64,000 nucleotides of DNA from Pipra filicauda (Eukaryota > Chordata > Aves > Passeriformes > Pipridae), in NCBI RefSeq assembly GCF_003945595.2, contig NW_024104532.1, forward strand, positions 4,401,501 through 4,465,500, in the 5' to 3' direction. Shown here in pieces: positions 11,176 to 21,849 of the stretch. The notes beneath the pieces are model-generated. The model was given only the letters and a program-made list of their open reading frames with translations. It was not told where the DNA came from and did not search any database. A program made the translations under genes and the position numbers. Numbering within the stretch: position 1 is the stretch's first letter; every line of letters begins with the position of its first letter.

Positions 11176-14129
11176 GTAACGAGGGGAGCGGGGCAATGGC
11201 ACGGGGTGGGGAGGGGGGCGCCCGGCCCGGGTACTGGCAGCAGCACCGGGCCACCTCCTGCCCGCCTGCCCCGCCGGGGCCGGGAGAGGGGGTTCCGCAC
11301 CCCTGCGCGGCGGCCGCGGGGCGCGCTGCCCTGCATCCCTGTCCCCGCTGCATCCCTGTCCCCGCTGCATCCCAGCGCATCCCGGCGGCATCCCCGCCCT
11401 CGCAGGCGGTGCTGGTCCCTTCCCCCCGCGGCCGGAGAGCACGGCCGGGGGCAGCGGCGGGTCCCCCGGGGCCCTGCTGACCCGGCCCCCTCGCCGCTCT
11501 GTGCCCGCAGCCGTGGTGGGCGCCGGGCTGGGGGGCTCGGCCGCCGCTTACTTCCTGCAGCAGCACTTCGGGCCGCAGGTGCAGCTGGACGTGTACGAGG
11601 CGGCGGGCGTGGGCGGAAGGCTGGCCACCGTCACCGTCAACAAGCAGCAGTATGAGAGCCGGGGAGCCTCCATCCACGCCCTCAGCCTCCACATGCAGGA
11701 CTTCGTCAAGATCCTGGGTGAGCATGGGCATCCCAGCACTTGCGTGGCCTCCCTGAGCTGGGGGGCTGCGGGACCCCTGGGCTCTGTGCTTGGGGCAGTG
11801 GGGAGGGTTTCTGCCAGTCCCCCCCAGCACCCCAGGCATGCAGTGATCCCCCTGCTGTCCGTGCACCCCAGCCCTGTCGTGCCCTGAGGAGAAAGGGATC
11901 GGGTGGCCCAGCAGACCGTCAGGGTGAGGGGTCTGGTGGAATTAGTGTGGAGGGGGTTGTTCAAAAAATCCCACCAGTTTGTCCCAGTAGGCAGCAGCAA
12001 CTCCATGGGACCCCCTAATGTACAGGATCCGACTGGGGTCCCAATGCCCTGGGGTCTCGCACTCCCTGATGCTCCTCCAAGAGCATCTTTGCCCATATTC
12101 CTGCTGTGGAGGTGTTGGGCACTGGCCTTTCCCAGCAGCCAGCCAGCCCCAGGGAGCTGTGCGAGCCCAGTGGGGCCAGGGTCCCTCTGCTCCTGGCAGG
12201 CCTCAAGCACCGGCGCGAGGTGGCCGGGAAGAGTGCCATATTCAGCGGGGAGCACTTCGTCCTGGAGGAGACCGACTGGTACCTGCTCAACCTCTTCCGG
12301 CTCTGGTGGCACTATGGCATCAGTTTCCTGCGCCTGCAGATGTGGGTGGAGGAGGTGATGGAGAAGTTCATGAGGTAGGAGAGCCTGTGGGGCTGGGGAG
12401 ACACAGCGGATTTTTCCCAGCACTGGCACATCACCGGTTGCCCTGTGCTCCTGTCCCCTCCAGGATTTACAAGTACCAGGCTCATGGCTACGCCTTCTCC
12501 AGCCTGGAGGAGCTGCTGCGCTCGCTGGGGGGTGATGCCTTCGTCAACATGACGCAGCGCTCGGTGGCCGAGTCCTTGCTGGAGGTGGGCGTCACACAGC
12601 GCTTCGTGGACGACGTCATCGCGGCCGTCCTGCGCTCCAGCTACGGGCAGTCCGTGCTGGTGCCCGCCTTTGCAGGTGAAGCCAGGGACCCCTCTCCTCC
12701 CTGTGTGACTCTCCTCAGCACCCCCTCTGCGGGCAGGCTGTTGAGCCGCCCTCCTCTTCCTCTTCACAGGAGCCATGTCCCTGGCAGGAGCCCAGGGCAG
12801 CACCTGGGCAGTGGAAGGAGGGAATAAGCTGGTGTGTTCAGGTCTGCTGAAGGTGACCAAAGCCAACGTCATCCCAGCCAGGGTGACGGGCATCTCCCTG
12901 CACAGCTCGGGTGAGCCTGGACACGGGCTCTGCTCTGGGTGCAGCCAGCCTGGGTGTGGGTCTGGGTGAGGGTCTGGGTGCACCAAGATGGGAGGTTGGT
13001 GGTGGCAGCATGGAGATGCTGGGACTGGAGGGCATCCTGGTCCTCTTAAGGCATTTGGGCGAGGGTGAAGGGGTCTGTCTGTCTCATCTCCTTGTCTGAC
13101 TCAGTGAGGACCCTGTAGTGCAGAAATCAACCCTGAGGTTCCCCTCCCTCCCTCATCATGTCCTTCAGGTCTCCCTATGTCATCATCCTTGTTGCAGACT
13201 TGCTCCCCCATCGAGCACAAAAGAAGAGTGGGATAGCTGGGATCTGGGAGGTGGGCTGGCCTTCTCTGGAAACTTTCTCCCACAGTCTTGATCAAGTTTT
13301 TCTGCTGCCCTAAAGTGTCAGCAACTCATCCATAACCATCAGGTGCTATGGTCAAGCACTGGTGTGTACTGGAAAACCAGTAGCATGGAGGCCATGCTAG
13401 AAAAGAGAGGGCCAGGGCAATACCACTGGAGTCTCAGGGCCACTCCTTACTGTCCACTGTCTCTTTTAAGAAGGGAGAGCCCTGTACCAGGTACACTATG
13501 AGACCAGCGAAGGCCAAGGCTCAGCTTTCTACGACATGGTGGTTGTGACGACGCCCCTGCATCCCAGCAGGAGCAACTTTACCTTTGAGAACTTTGAGCC
13601 ACCCATTGCTGACTTCCCTGGAGCCTTCCAGCCCTCTGTCACCTCTGTGGTGCACGGCTACCTCAACTCCTCCTACTTTGGCTTCCCCGACCCCAAGCTC
13701 TTCCCTTTCACCAGCATCCTCACCACCGACACCCCCGACCTCTTCTTCAACGCCATGGATAACATCTGTCCCGTCAACATCTCGGCAGCGTTCCGGCGCA
13801 AGCAGCCCCAGGAGGCTGCGGTGTGGCGTGTCCTCTCCCAGCAACCACTGGACAAGCACCAGCTGAAGACCCTCTTCAGGTCCTACTACTCGGTGCAGGT
13901 GACAGAGTGGCAGACGTATCCCCGCTACGACGCCGCCAAGTCCCTCCCGCCCATCGTGCTCCATGAAAACCTCTTCTACCTCAGCGGCGTGGAGTGGGTG
14001 GCCAGCTCCATGGAGATGATAGCAGTGGCGGCCAAAAACGTGGCCCTGCTGGCTTATAACCGCTGGCATCAGGACCTGGAGAAAATCGACCAGAAGGACT
14101 TGATGCACAAAGTGAAAACGGAGCTGTGA
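11073..14129 (+). CDS. PCYOX1L: prenylcysteine oxidase 1-like, complete, six exons
   Basis: PCYOX1L is a secreted or lysosomal homolog of the FAD-dependent prenylcysteine oxidase, which cleaves the thioether of farnesyl- or geranylgeranyl-cysteine. The activity of PCYOX1L itself is not well established. Exons are 11073-11175, 11511-11717, 12200-12374, 12464-12675, 12770-12910 and 13471-14129. The CDS totals 1497 nt, or 498 aa (human 494 aa, from memory). Residues 1 to about 30 form an Ala/Leu-rich signal peptide, followed by the FAD-binding GxGxxG motif (VVGAGLGG, about 36-43). The prenylcysteine lyase domain extends to the end (EETDWYLLNLFRLWWHYG in exon 3, LVCSGLLKVTKANV in exon 5). N-glycosylation sequons include NMT, NFT, NSS and NIS. 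The C-terminus KIDQKDLMHKVKTEL is essentially that of human. The start has a strong Kozak context (gccATGg). It is convergent with IL17B. Confidence 0.97.
11331..11395. repeat. short tandem repeat in PCYOX1L intron 1
   Basis: A 17-bp unit, ctgcatccctgtccccg, is present twice exactly (11331-11347 and 11348-11364). Degenerate gcatccc units follow to about 11395. It is a local GC-rich expansion with no evident function. Confidence 0.75.
11511..11717 (+). CDS. PCYOX1L: PCYOX1L exon 2 (FAD-binding)
   Basis: The acceptor gtgcccgcag ends at 11510 and the donor gtgagc starts at 11718. It encodes AVVGAGLGGSAAAYFLQQHF and the second Rossmann strand LDVYEAAGVGGRLATV, ending HMQDFVKIL. This is the dinucleotide-binding core. 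Confidence 0.96.
12200..12374 (+). CDS. PCYOX1L: PCYOX1L exon 3
   Basis: The acceptor is ctcctggcag and the donor gtagga begins at 12375. It encodes LKHRREVAGKSAIFSGEHF, then EETDWYLLNLFRLWWHYG and MWVEEVMEKFM, nearly identical to the human protein. Confidence 0.96.
12464..12675 (+). CDS. PCYOX1L: PCYOX1L exon 4
   Basis: The acceptor is ccctccag and the donor gtgaag begins at 12676. It encodes IYKYQAHGYAFSSLEELL, the NMT sequon, VGVTQRFVDDVIAAVLR and VPAFA. It is in phase with exons 3 and 5. Confidence 0.96.
12770..12910 (+). CDS. PCYOX1L: PCYOX1L exon 5
   Basis: The acceptor is tcttcacag and the donor gtgagc begins at 12911. It encodes GAMSLAGAQGSTWAVEGG and NKLVCSGLLKVTKANVI, part of the conserved FAD-enzyme core. 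Confidence 0.96.
13471..14129 (+). CDS. PCYOX1L: PCYOX1L exon 6 (last)
   Basis: The acceptor is ctcttttaag and the stop TGA is 14127-14129. It encodes about 219 residues, from EGRALYQVHYE through HGYLNSSYFGFPDPKLF, DNICPVNISAAFRRKQPQ and LKTLFRSYYSVQ to MAVAAKNVALLAYNRW-like sequence and KVKTEL. This is the C-terminal half of the prenylcysteine lyase domain. Confidence 0.97.
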
Positions 14130-14811
14130 CGCCCGGAGGGCGGTGGACCAGGAGCTTCGGTGCGGGGCAGCCTGGGGAGTATTTATTGCCTTGGGGAGAC
14201 CAGGGGTTTGGGGCTGGGGGACAAGGGACAGGCTGTGTCCCAGATGACTGGAATGTGCATCACCTTCAGGAATACAGTTCCTGCCCAGTGTTGCTGTGTC
14301 TGTGCCATGTGCCTCAGTTTCCCTGTTTCCCCTCCACAGGCTTTACTGGAGAGGAGGCTGTGCCTTCTCCTGTGAAAAGGGGTCACTGTGCATCTGTGTT
14401 TAGGAGGTATCTCAGGGGGCTTCCAGGGGAGAGGCTGGCTGGCATTGGCAGCAGATGGGGGCCTCCTATGAACTGCCTGGCTCCCACTACAGTCCTTCCT
14501 GCCTTCCTGGCTTTGCCCCTGTGGAACTCAGTGGCAGGGCTGGCCCTGGCTGGAGCAGGAGGTCCCACAGCCTCTGCCATGCCATGCGTGCATGGAGCTT
14601 AACCCTGCTCATGGGCTTGGTGCCCCGGGAATGGGCTGCAGGGTGGGCTGTCTCAGGTCCTGATGGGTGCTCTCTGTTTCTGGGGGTGTTCAGGCTTCCC
14701 TGAGCTCTGGGGGAGGCAGAAGAGTCTCGGTGGGAGAAGCTGGCACCCCAACCCTGGGCGGGCAGGGCAGAGGGGCAGCATGAAGGGCCGAGACAGGGGC
14801 CAGCAATGCAC
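14130..14811. other. convergent 3' ends of PCYOX1L and IL17B
   Basis: This interval holds the PCYOX1L 3' UTR on the + strand and the tail-to-tail boundary with IL17B, with no coding exon. A variant poly(A) hexamer, AATACA at 14271-14276, is followed by the GT-rich tract tgttgctgtgtctgtg, so a short PCYOX1L 3' UTR is plausible. The remaining sequence is GC-rich and featureless to me. Confidence 0.45.
14271..14276 (+). terminator. candidate PCYOX1L poly(A) signal (AATACA variant)
   Basis: AATACA lies 142 nt after the stop, with a GT-rich downstream element from about 14288. I see no canonical AATAAA nearby on this strand, so this variant is the best candidate. Confidence 0.35.
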
Positions 14812-14817
14812 TTTATT
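14812..14817 (-). terminator. IL17B: IL17B poly(A) signal
   Basis: AATAAA on the - strand (TTTATT on +) in the context ttcaataaagtgcattgctgg, 533 nt after the IL17B stop. It has the canonical hexamer and a T/G-containing downstream element. Confidence 0.7.
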
Positions 14818-15349
14818 GAAGACCTCAGAAGCTGCCCAAACCACTGGCCACTCACCCTGGACTGCCTGGCTTGGGGCAGAGGAACTTGTGGGAGGACTGG
14901 GGAGGGCTGGGTCCTACCAGAGCTGTGGCACCGATGGAAGGAACGAAGGCAAGTGGGGACTTTGGGAAGGGAGGAGGCCTGATCCTGCCCAGCCAGAGGG
15001 ACCAGCAGGCAGCTGCCTCCCTCTGTCCCCCAGCCCATCCTGCTGAGCCCTGGAGGCTCAGCCTCAGGGCAGTGGATGTCTTGCTGCAAGGCCACAGGAC
15101 TGCATAGCTGGGGGACTTGCAGGGGATCCCTCTTCACTAGGTGTCCCCAAAGTGGCTGCTTGGGCTCAGGCTTATGGAGTCTGCAGGGGAATTTCAGGGA
15201 GCTCCTGGAGCTGCCATGGCTTTGCGCAGGGGCTCCCCCACCCTGATGCTCAGCCAGGTGACCCTCTCCCAGAGGGCTGGGCAAGCTCGGGAAGCACGAG
15301 CAAGCTGGTTAGATGCCTATGGGTAGCTGCAGGGGTTAGCTTTGCAACC
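14818..15349 (-). other. IL17B: IL17B 3' UTR
   Basis: This is non-coding sequence between the IL17B stop (15350-15352) and the AATAAA at 14812-14817. It is GC-rich and no other feature is recognised. The extent is set by the poly(A) signal. Confidence 0.6.
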
Positions 15350-15605
15350 TCAGAAGATGCAGGTGCAGCCCACGGCAATGGTCTCCATGACCATCTGGTA
15401 CTTCTTGTGGCACTTCTTCCCAGAGGGCTTGTGCCCCACCTCTCCTGGCACCTGGCAGAGCAGCCGGCGGACAGGGAGCCGGCTGTAGATGGGAATGCTG
15501 GCCATGGTGCGGTCCTCCTGCATCGTGAAGGGGTTGATGCAGCCAGTGCAGAGGCATCGGGCCTCGGGGATGTCTGCTGGGATCCGTGTTGCATCATGGT
15601 TTATG
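15350..15605 (-). CDS. IL17B: IL17B coding exon 3 (last)
   Basis: The acceptor tttcctccag is followed by C ATA AAC CAT, completing the Ser codon. The stop TGA is at 15352-15350. It carries seven of the eight cysteines, counted from the predicted protein, including RCLCTGC and GCTCIF. The segment between VRR and METIAV is about eight residues longer than I recall for human. Confidence 0.95.
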
Positions 15606-17035
15606 CTGGAGGAAATGGAAAATGAGATGAGGTTGGAGAAACGGTAGATGGGAGCAGTGGGTGGCTGGAGAGGGCAATGCCTCCCCAGGGTGAAGTGGGG
15701 TTCTGCATCACATCCTATTGCACCCTCCAGCAGCCACCACAGACTCGTGATGCTGGACCGGTGGCTGCTGCAGTGCTTTCTGGTACAGAAAGCATGCATG
15801 TCCCCAGGGTCCCTGCCCCAAGCTCACCTGTAGGCCCAGGGGGACAGGCTCCTCCGGTTGGACCTCCAGAGCCTCAGGTTGACCTGGCACTTGGTGTCAC
15901 CTGGCTCAGAGCTGTTCCTCAGCTGGCGCACCATGTCCTGGATGCTGTGCTCGTAGTCTGCCATGGTGGTGTAAGGGTCATCCGGGGTCCAGGCAAGGGC
16001 AGGGGTGGCTGTTGGGGGCCGTGCCAGGCCCCTTCTCCTGCCCTTCGCTGCCTTGCTTTGGTCCTTTGCCTCAGGGACCAGTACCATGGCAAAGGTGAAG
16101 ATGCAGAGGAGAAGCTGAGGAAGAAGGAGGATGGTGTGTGGCTGCAGGCCTGGCATGGAAGGGGAGCTCTCCCACTTCCCAGGGGTCAGCAGGTGATGGC
16201 ATTGACTTTGGGATAGCTCGTGCAACCCCTAAAGGAGTGCAGGCCCGCAGGTGAGACCCATGGAAACATTGAGAGCAGTTTGCAGGGATGGTGAGCACAG
16301 GGTCATGATAACCCCAGCTGATGCATGTGGCTGTGAAGACCCTCGCCCTGCAGCTGGCAATTTGTGTTGCCGAAAGTGTCCCTGTGCTGCCCAAGATGTG
16401 CCCAGTCCCTTTGCTGCCCACCCAGCAGCTGCATGCTAGGAGGGATGGGTACACCTCAACTCAGGCTGTACCTGGGCAGCCTTTAGTTTAAAAGGAGCTT
16501 TAGAGATGAGACAGTCAAGAATGGGATCTTTATCCAAACCTTCCTCTCCCTCCCGCTGTGCTCTGAGGACGGTGAGAGAGAAAAGATGCTTTTTCCTTCC
16601 CTTCTCCCTCCGGCTCGCGGGGCCGAGCTGCCGTGTGCTGACACCCGGCAGGCTGCCCAGCAGTGAACAAAGTTGCTTTCTGTAGTCCTGCTCCCTGCTA
16701 TTTGTGTCCCTGCAGTCAGCTGAGGCAGCCCCACACCCTGCCCATGGGTGTGCAGTGCCCTGGGACAAGGACCACTTGGCCAGGGCTGTTTTCCCCCTCC
16801 GGTGCCGGACGGTCCGATCGGACTGTCCCAGCTTTGCTCTCCGAGGCTGTTGCATCTTCACCATGCCAGGCATGGGAGCGATGGCCCTGGCGGGCCGCAG
16901 CAGGCATCTCCAAAGCAAACAAACCCAGGTAGCCACCCGTAAACAACCATGCAAATAATTATATTAAGGAAGGAAAATGAGGAGCAAGCCCTGAACCACT
17001 GTGGAGTCACCTACCAGGTTTGGAGCCCGCTCCAT
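15350..17035 (-). CDS. IL17B: interleukin 17B, complete, three coding exons
   Basis: IL17B is a secreted dimeric cystine-knot cytokine of the IL-17 family that signals through IL17RB. Coding exons on the - strand are 17015-17035, 15828-16114 and 15350-15605. The CDS is 564 nt, or 187 aa (human 180 aa, from memory). Residues 1 to about 22 are a hydrophobic signal peptide (MERAPNLLLLCIFTFAMVLV), followed by a basic linker (KGRRRG). An N-glycosylation sequon NSS lies at 74-76. The family block SLSPWAYSINHDATRIP (97-113) is followed by ARCLCTGCINPF. Cysteines are at 83, 120, 122, 125, 153, 168, 183 and 185, and the end METIAVGCTCIF matches human. Start choice: the ATG in exon 1 has a strong Kozak context and splices in phase to L-L-L-C, aligning with human MDWPHNLL. 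A start inside the exon-2 reading frame (MPGLQPHT, 16158) is the alternative. It is convergent with PCYOX1L. Confidence 0.94.
15828..16114 (-). CDS. IL17B: IL17B coding exon 2
   Basis: The acceptor is ccttcttcctcag, with a strong pyrimidine tract, and the exon begins CTT CTC CTC TGC. The donor is gtgagc (15827-15822). 287 nt encode the rest of the signal peptide, the basic linker, the helix YEHSIQDMVRQLRNSS, the first core cysteine and RRSLSPWAY. Confidence 0.9.
16115..17014 (-). other. IL17B: IL17B intron 1 with AT-rich motif cluster
   Basis: This 0.9-kb intron lies between the seven-codon first exon and exon 2. Most is GC-rich and featureless. Near its 5' end (16939-16968) is a compact AT-rich cluster with GTAAACAA (forkhead type), ATGCAAAT (octamer, POU type) and AATTATATTA (homeodomain type), which could be a regulatory element. 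The motif calls are by eye. Confidence 0.4.
17015..17035 (-). CDS. IL17B: IL17B coding exon 1 (seven codons)
   Basis: On the - strand ATG starts at 17035 in the context gcggccATGg and reads M-E-R-A-P-N-L. It is followed directly by donor gtaggt (17014-17009) in phase 0. Human IL17B begins M-D-W-P-H-N-L-L, so residues N-L before the junction agree. The exon was found by combining donor, phase and alignment. Confidence 0.75.
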
Positions 17036-17769
17036 GGCCGCGGAGGGGCTGCCGGCCGCTGTCCTGCAGTGTGGCTGGCACCAGAGAGCTGGGGAGCTAA
17101 AAAGGGAAAGCCCCAGCCCCTGGCTGTGCCCCGCCAGAGGTGTGTCCGGTCCCCAAGGTGCCAGGGAGGCTCGGTGCCGGCAGGGCAAGGGGCCAGTGTG
17201 GTCTGGGACTTGGCCACCCTCTGCTGCTCTGGGCACTGGCTCCACGGTGGTGGTAGTGGCTGTGGTTGGTGGTGAGTCCCCCCTGGACCAGGCAGCCCAG
17301 AGGGGCTCCCTGGGCAATAACCTGCCCTGGGGAGGGGGTTTGGGCTCTGCCCTCCCTGTGTCACCACCAGCAGCTCTGTCCTCAGGAACCCCCAGACTCT
17401 TCTGCCCAGCAGTGAGGCGATGACACCCATCATTCTCTGCATCCCTGGTCTGTCTGTCCCCAAACCCTTCCCCTCCTGCTGTCCTCACACCCCTTCTCAA
17501 CTCCTGCCCCTGCAAACGCAGCAGCTGTGCCCACAGCTGGCCGTGGGTCGGGTCGCCAGAGCTGCAGGGCAGTGGGTGTTAGTGGTGGGTGATGCTCTGG
17601 CTTCTGGGGCCAAGCATCAGGGTGCAGGGTGCTGCGGGGGAAGAAAGTGAGACACAGGGGTGCCGGCTATAATGCCCCGTCCCCAGGGACGGGGGAGAGT
17701 GGGCTGCCCTGGACTGTCGCTGTCCCTGCGGTCAGGTACCACGCGATGGTGCTGTCCGCCACTCAACAG

Positions 17770-17880
17770 CATCCCAGTCTGCATCCCTCCTCCTCTCCAT
17801 CCCTTCCTGCATTCCTCCGCCCCTCCATCCCGCCCTCCATCCCTCCCTGCATCCCGGTCTCCTCCCCTCCCAACCCCAGC
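17770..17880. repeat. pyrimidine-rich CATCCCTCC-type degenerate repeat
   Basis: Degenerate units such as ctccatccc and ctgcatccc recur across about 110 bp with almost no purine runs. It is simple-sequence DNA with no evident function. Confidence 0.7.
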
Positions 17881-18514
17881 CGCAGGCGGGGGACCCGGCG
17901 CTGTTCCCCACGCTCCCGAGCAGCAGGCTCTGCCCTGCTCCTTTGGTGGCAGCACTAGGTGATGAGTTTCCCTCCTTCTCCCGACTCACTGCACATCCCC
18001 AGGGATTTGAAGGCCCTTGAGCTTTGTAGGGCAGTGGGAAATTTCCACCTCCTTTTCCCAGTCCATGAACTGGGCCTCCAGAAAACTCTGCAAATGGGGT
18101 AAAAGCCACTGTCCCTCTCCCCCTACCAGCCCGAGGAAACACAGCCCAGCTGCTCCCATCCACCCCAGCCCATGTTAACATCCCCAAGGACAGCCCCAGC
18201 ACAGAATTTTGCAGGCTTTGCTGTCCCCTGGGGTGAAGTCTGATGCTGTGCACTGAGCACAGTGTCCCGTTTGTCACCTTGGGACCTGGCAGAGGTGACC
18301 TGGCTGTTGCAGGAGCCCTGCAACCACCTGCCTGTGCTTCACCAGGCATACAGCAGCGCCCAGCCCTCTGCCACCAGCCTTTTCTGGGGTGCTGAGCCAG
18401 TCCCTGCCTGCACCCAGCGACTTCACCCCCTATTCTGTGACCCCCAGAAGGGCTGGTGAAGCAGCCCCAGGCCGGGGGCGCCTGCGTGTGCCGCGGCCGC
18501 CTGCGTTGTGTCAG

Positions 18515-18650
18515 CGCTCGGCAATGCTGTTTACACATGAGAGAGGCGCAGAGGCATCTGTGCCGGCAGCCAATTACCCAGTTTTGATCTTTTTTGGTGA
18601 AAAGGAAACCAGGGCTTTTCAGACATGGCCAAATTTGATAAGCTGGGGGA
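18515..18650. promoter_or_regulatory. candidate conserved non-coding element
   Basis: This AT-richer island in GC-rich DNA contains TGTTTAC (18528-18534, forkhead type), CCAATTA (18570-18576) and GATAAG (18637-18642, GATA type). The mix of distinct binding-site types suggests an enhancer. No alignment could be run. Confidence 0.25.
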
Positions 18651-21373
18651 GGCAGGGGCGGGCGCGGGAGGCTTTTCCCCACCGGCCTCGCGCGCAGGAA
18701 GGGGTTGGGATGCGCGGGCGGCTGGGTCATGGCCAGCCTCTGCCTCCAGGCTGGGACAGGCTGGCTGGAGCACTCTGTGTGCCCATGCTGGCTGCAATGC
18801 CATCCCTGTGGGAGCAGAATGTGCTGGGGTTGGATGGCTGGGAAGGGCTGGAAACCCCACAAGGCTTCCCTGGGAGGGTGTTGCCTGGAGGGGAGAGATG
18901 TGCTTTTGGTTTTGTTGTAGGTGCTCACCCCTCCTACCTCCCTACCACATTGCCCTACTGCTATGGGAAACTTAGGTGGAAAGCAGAGCCTGGAGAGTGG
19001 GAACAGGCCCCCCAAAATGGGGCAGAAGGGGTCATGAAGATAGGCTCTACCTACCCCAAGGAAACACAGGTGCTTGTTTGCCAGGGTAACCATCATGGAA
19101 CCCACAGCTGTGTCCCAGCCCAGCCAGAGGTCCTGGGGTAGAGGGATGCAGGACAGCTGTGTCCTGCCGTGCTCAGTGGGAGGGATGCACTGGGCAAGGA
19201 GCATGTGGCAGAGCACACGACAGGGGACCATGGGTAAGGGAAAGGGGAGAAGTCAGACCACAGTTCCACACTGGCAGAAAATAGCCTTTTGCCTTTTTCC
19301 ATAAGCAGCAATGCCCCTGCCTGGGCAGGAGCCTCTTGTGTGGGGTCTGTGGTCCCACAGTGGGCAGCATCACTGCTAGTGCCACTCTGCAGGGCATAGC
19401 AGCTTCTCCAGGCACCAGGCTGCTCCCAAGCCTGGCTCCTCATGGGGTTTGTGAGGCCCCGGCACAGCCGAGCACACACCCACACCTGGGCCAGACGGAT
19501 GGGTCTGGCGGGAGGCTCTGGCACGGCCACGGCACATCCTATCTCCACGTGAGCAACATTTTCCACTCATCAAAGGAAAGCGTGTTCCAGCGAGCTGTCC
19601 TGGCCAGAGCCAGCCCCGTGAGGAGGGCCAGAGCCGAGGGCCTCCTGCATCCCCCCGCTCCCCCCGGCAGGTAGAGCCGGCCCAGCGCGGAGCTCACATC
19701 CATATTTGCACAACGACCCACTCGGCGCGTGAGCGGCCCCGGAGACGCCCGAGCCAAAAAGGCTTATTTTAAGCTTGCTGGAAAAAGAACATTGTTTGGT
19801 GGGAATTAAAACTCCCTGTCCTCAAAAAAGGGAAAAAAACAAAAAGTGCTTAATTCTGCCAGCTCCTGCCGTCGCATAAACACAGAGACACGGCACGGCT
19901 GGACAGGGTGGCCAGGAATTCATCATTCCTCTCCTCCCGGCAGCTGTTGTGAGACAAGGACCCATGCCCTTCTGTGTCCCCACGATGCCAGCACTCTTCC
20001 CAGAGACCTCATCCTGGCAGGAAGGGCTTTCCCATGGCAGGAAAGGGGCATTGCCCAATGCAGTGCTGAGGTGCTGCGGGCAGGAGGGTGACCGTGTTGG
20101 CAGCCCGGGGTCTCGCCGTGCCAGGGCTCTGCATCAGTGGACAATATTATTTATATAGCCCTAATCCAGTTGTCCCGGCAGCCCTTCTGCCTCCCCGGGC
20201 GGGGAGCTGGGTGATGCTCTGGGCTGGCTGTAAATCACGCCCTTTGGATCACACTCTGGAGATAACAGCCAAGCTTCGGCGTCGGGAGGCAGAGCTGAGC
20301 AGGGCTGTCCTCTGGAGCTGGGGCCAGGGGGCCAGCAGCACCCCAAGCTGCCCACCCCCCGGACAGGAGGTTCTCGGGGGGCTGGAGGCGTCGGGAGAGC
20401 GGCTGCAGGCAGCGCCGGGACGGCGGGGAGGGAGGGAAGATGCGTATCCAGCACATCCTGCCGCTCCCCGCCGGCACATCCATCAGCCGCCCAGCGTTTA
20501 CAGCACGTCGCTGGTTACACGATCCAGACGCGCAGGTTCCTCCTGCCCCGCTCCTCTCCTGCCTTTTGTTTTCTTTTGCCTTCTGCTCCTGGAGACAGAG
20601 TACCTGATGGAAAAAGCCTGTTCTCCTGCTCCCCGTGCTGGAAACACCCTGTTCCTTCCGCCTCTGCCCGGCTCAGCTCCCGGAGCGGGGCCGGCAGCGG
20701 CTCCCTGCCCTGGTGTCCCACGTGTGGCTCCCCGATGGTGGCACTGGGACAGGACTGGAGAGGCTGGTGTGAGTGCAAGGCACGGACAGACCCTGGTCCC
20801 TGCGAGACCCTTTGGGTACTCTCTGCGAGGCAGCCCCAGCTCCTCATAGGACGGAGTGGGGCAAAGCCACAGTCTCCTCCGGGGCAGGGAGGCTGCAAGG
20901 ACCACCGAGGCTACCCAGGCACATATCCCATCAGCCTGCTGAGCCCAGCGGGCACCTGGCCCCATGCCTTGCTCCCTCCATGACCCCCGTGCTTGCCCTC
21001 CTGCCTTCCCTAGCCTTTTGGGCTCATGGGCTCAGTGCAGAGCAGGGATGGCCAACGCAGGGTTTCCAAATAGCTCAGTTTTCCTTTCTCCTGCACCTAA
21101 GCCAGGGAGTTGGACACCAAACCCTGAGTGCTCTGAAGGGGTGGCTCCACTTTGTGCTGGATTTCAAAGGGGAGACATAATCTTGTCAGGATGCTCTCTG
21201 CATCCCAGCTCCTGGCTGCAGGAAGGGCTGACCCTCCAGCCCCATGTTGGATACACAGAGCAGCCTGGAGCCATCCCCATGGCCTTCCCTCCAAGGCCAC
21301 CGGGCTGGAGGATGCTCCCAGGCACATGCTTCCAGGGCAGTGATGCCCTCTGGGTTTATGAGGAGAAAGCCTC

Positions 21374-21383
21374 TTATTTTTAG
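21374..21383. promoter_or_regulatory. MEF2-type site
   Basis: TTATTTTTAG fits the MEF2 consensus YTA(A/T)4TAR exactly. It is isolated and about 12.7 kb upstream of miR-143. Confidence 0.25.
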
Positions 21384-21849
21384 GGCTTTGGTGACTTTTG
21401 CTTTTGGGCAGGCGTCCCAGTTCCCAGTTTCCCAGGGCAAGGCAAAAGGCAGAGGTAAATGGAAAGCTTGGCGCTGATGACTGCCCTGGTGGGTTGTGCT
21501 CATGTTAAACTTCTCCCTGTGTCCCTGGGCATGGGACCACTGCAGCACATGCAGGGTCTCCTGAGCTTCTGGGTAATCATCATTAGACGGGAGCTGGTTG
21601 CTTGAAGTAAGGGCAGACAGTCTTCTGCTCTGGTCTGCATTCCCTGCTCCTCCATGCTGCTGTTTTAGCAGTCTAGGGTGGGCAGGGATTCACAGAGCAG
21701 CACAGGCCAGTCCTGAAGGTCACCTTCAGAGTCGCTCCAGCCCAGCTCACCCATAAATCACAGTCTTGCCCTACATGGGGGTGAGGGAGGCAGTGGCTGT
21801 AATAATATACAGGCCGAGAAATGTCCTCCTGCCCCCCAGCAGACTCCTC

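Noticed and set aside
10418..11866. Several overlapping 250-340 codon frames around the PCYOX1L promoter
   Set aside because: They are low-complexity Ala/Gly/Pro/Arg translations of the CpG island on all frames. PCYOX1L explains the real coding content.
16115..16225. IL17B start at the internal Met of the exon-2 frame (MPGLQPHT or further upstream MHELSQSQ)
   Set aside because: The region contains a strong acceptor (ccttcttcctcag). The upstream seven-codon exon gives a better alignment to mammalian IL17B and a strong Kozak start.
17732..19231. 499-codon open frame on the - strand upstream of IL17B
   Set aside because: It lies in GC-rich DNA where stops are rare. The composition is Pro/Gly/Arg/Cys-rich with no recognisable domain, and it crosses simple repeats and candidate non-coding elements.
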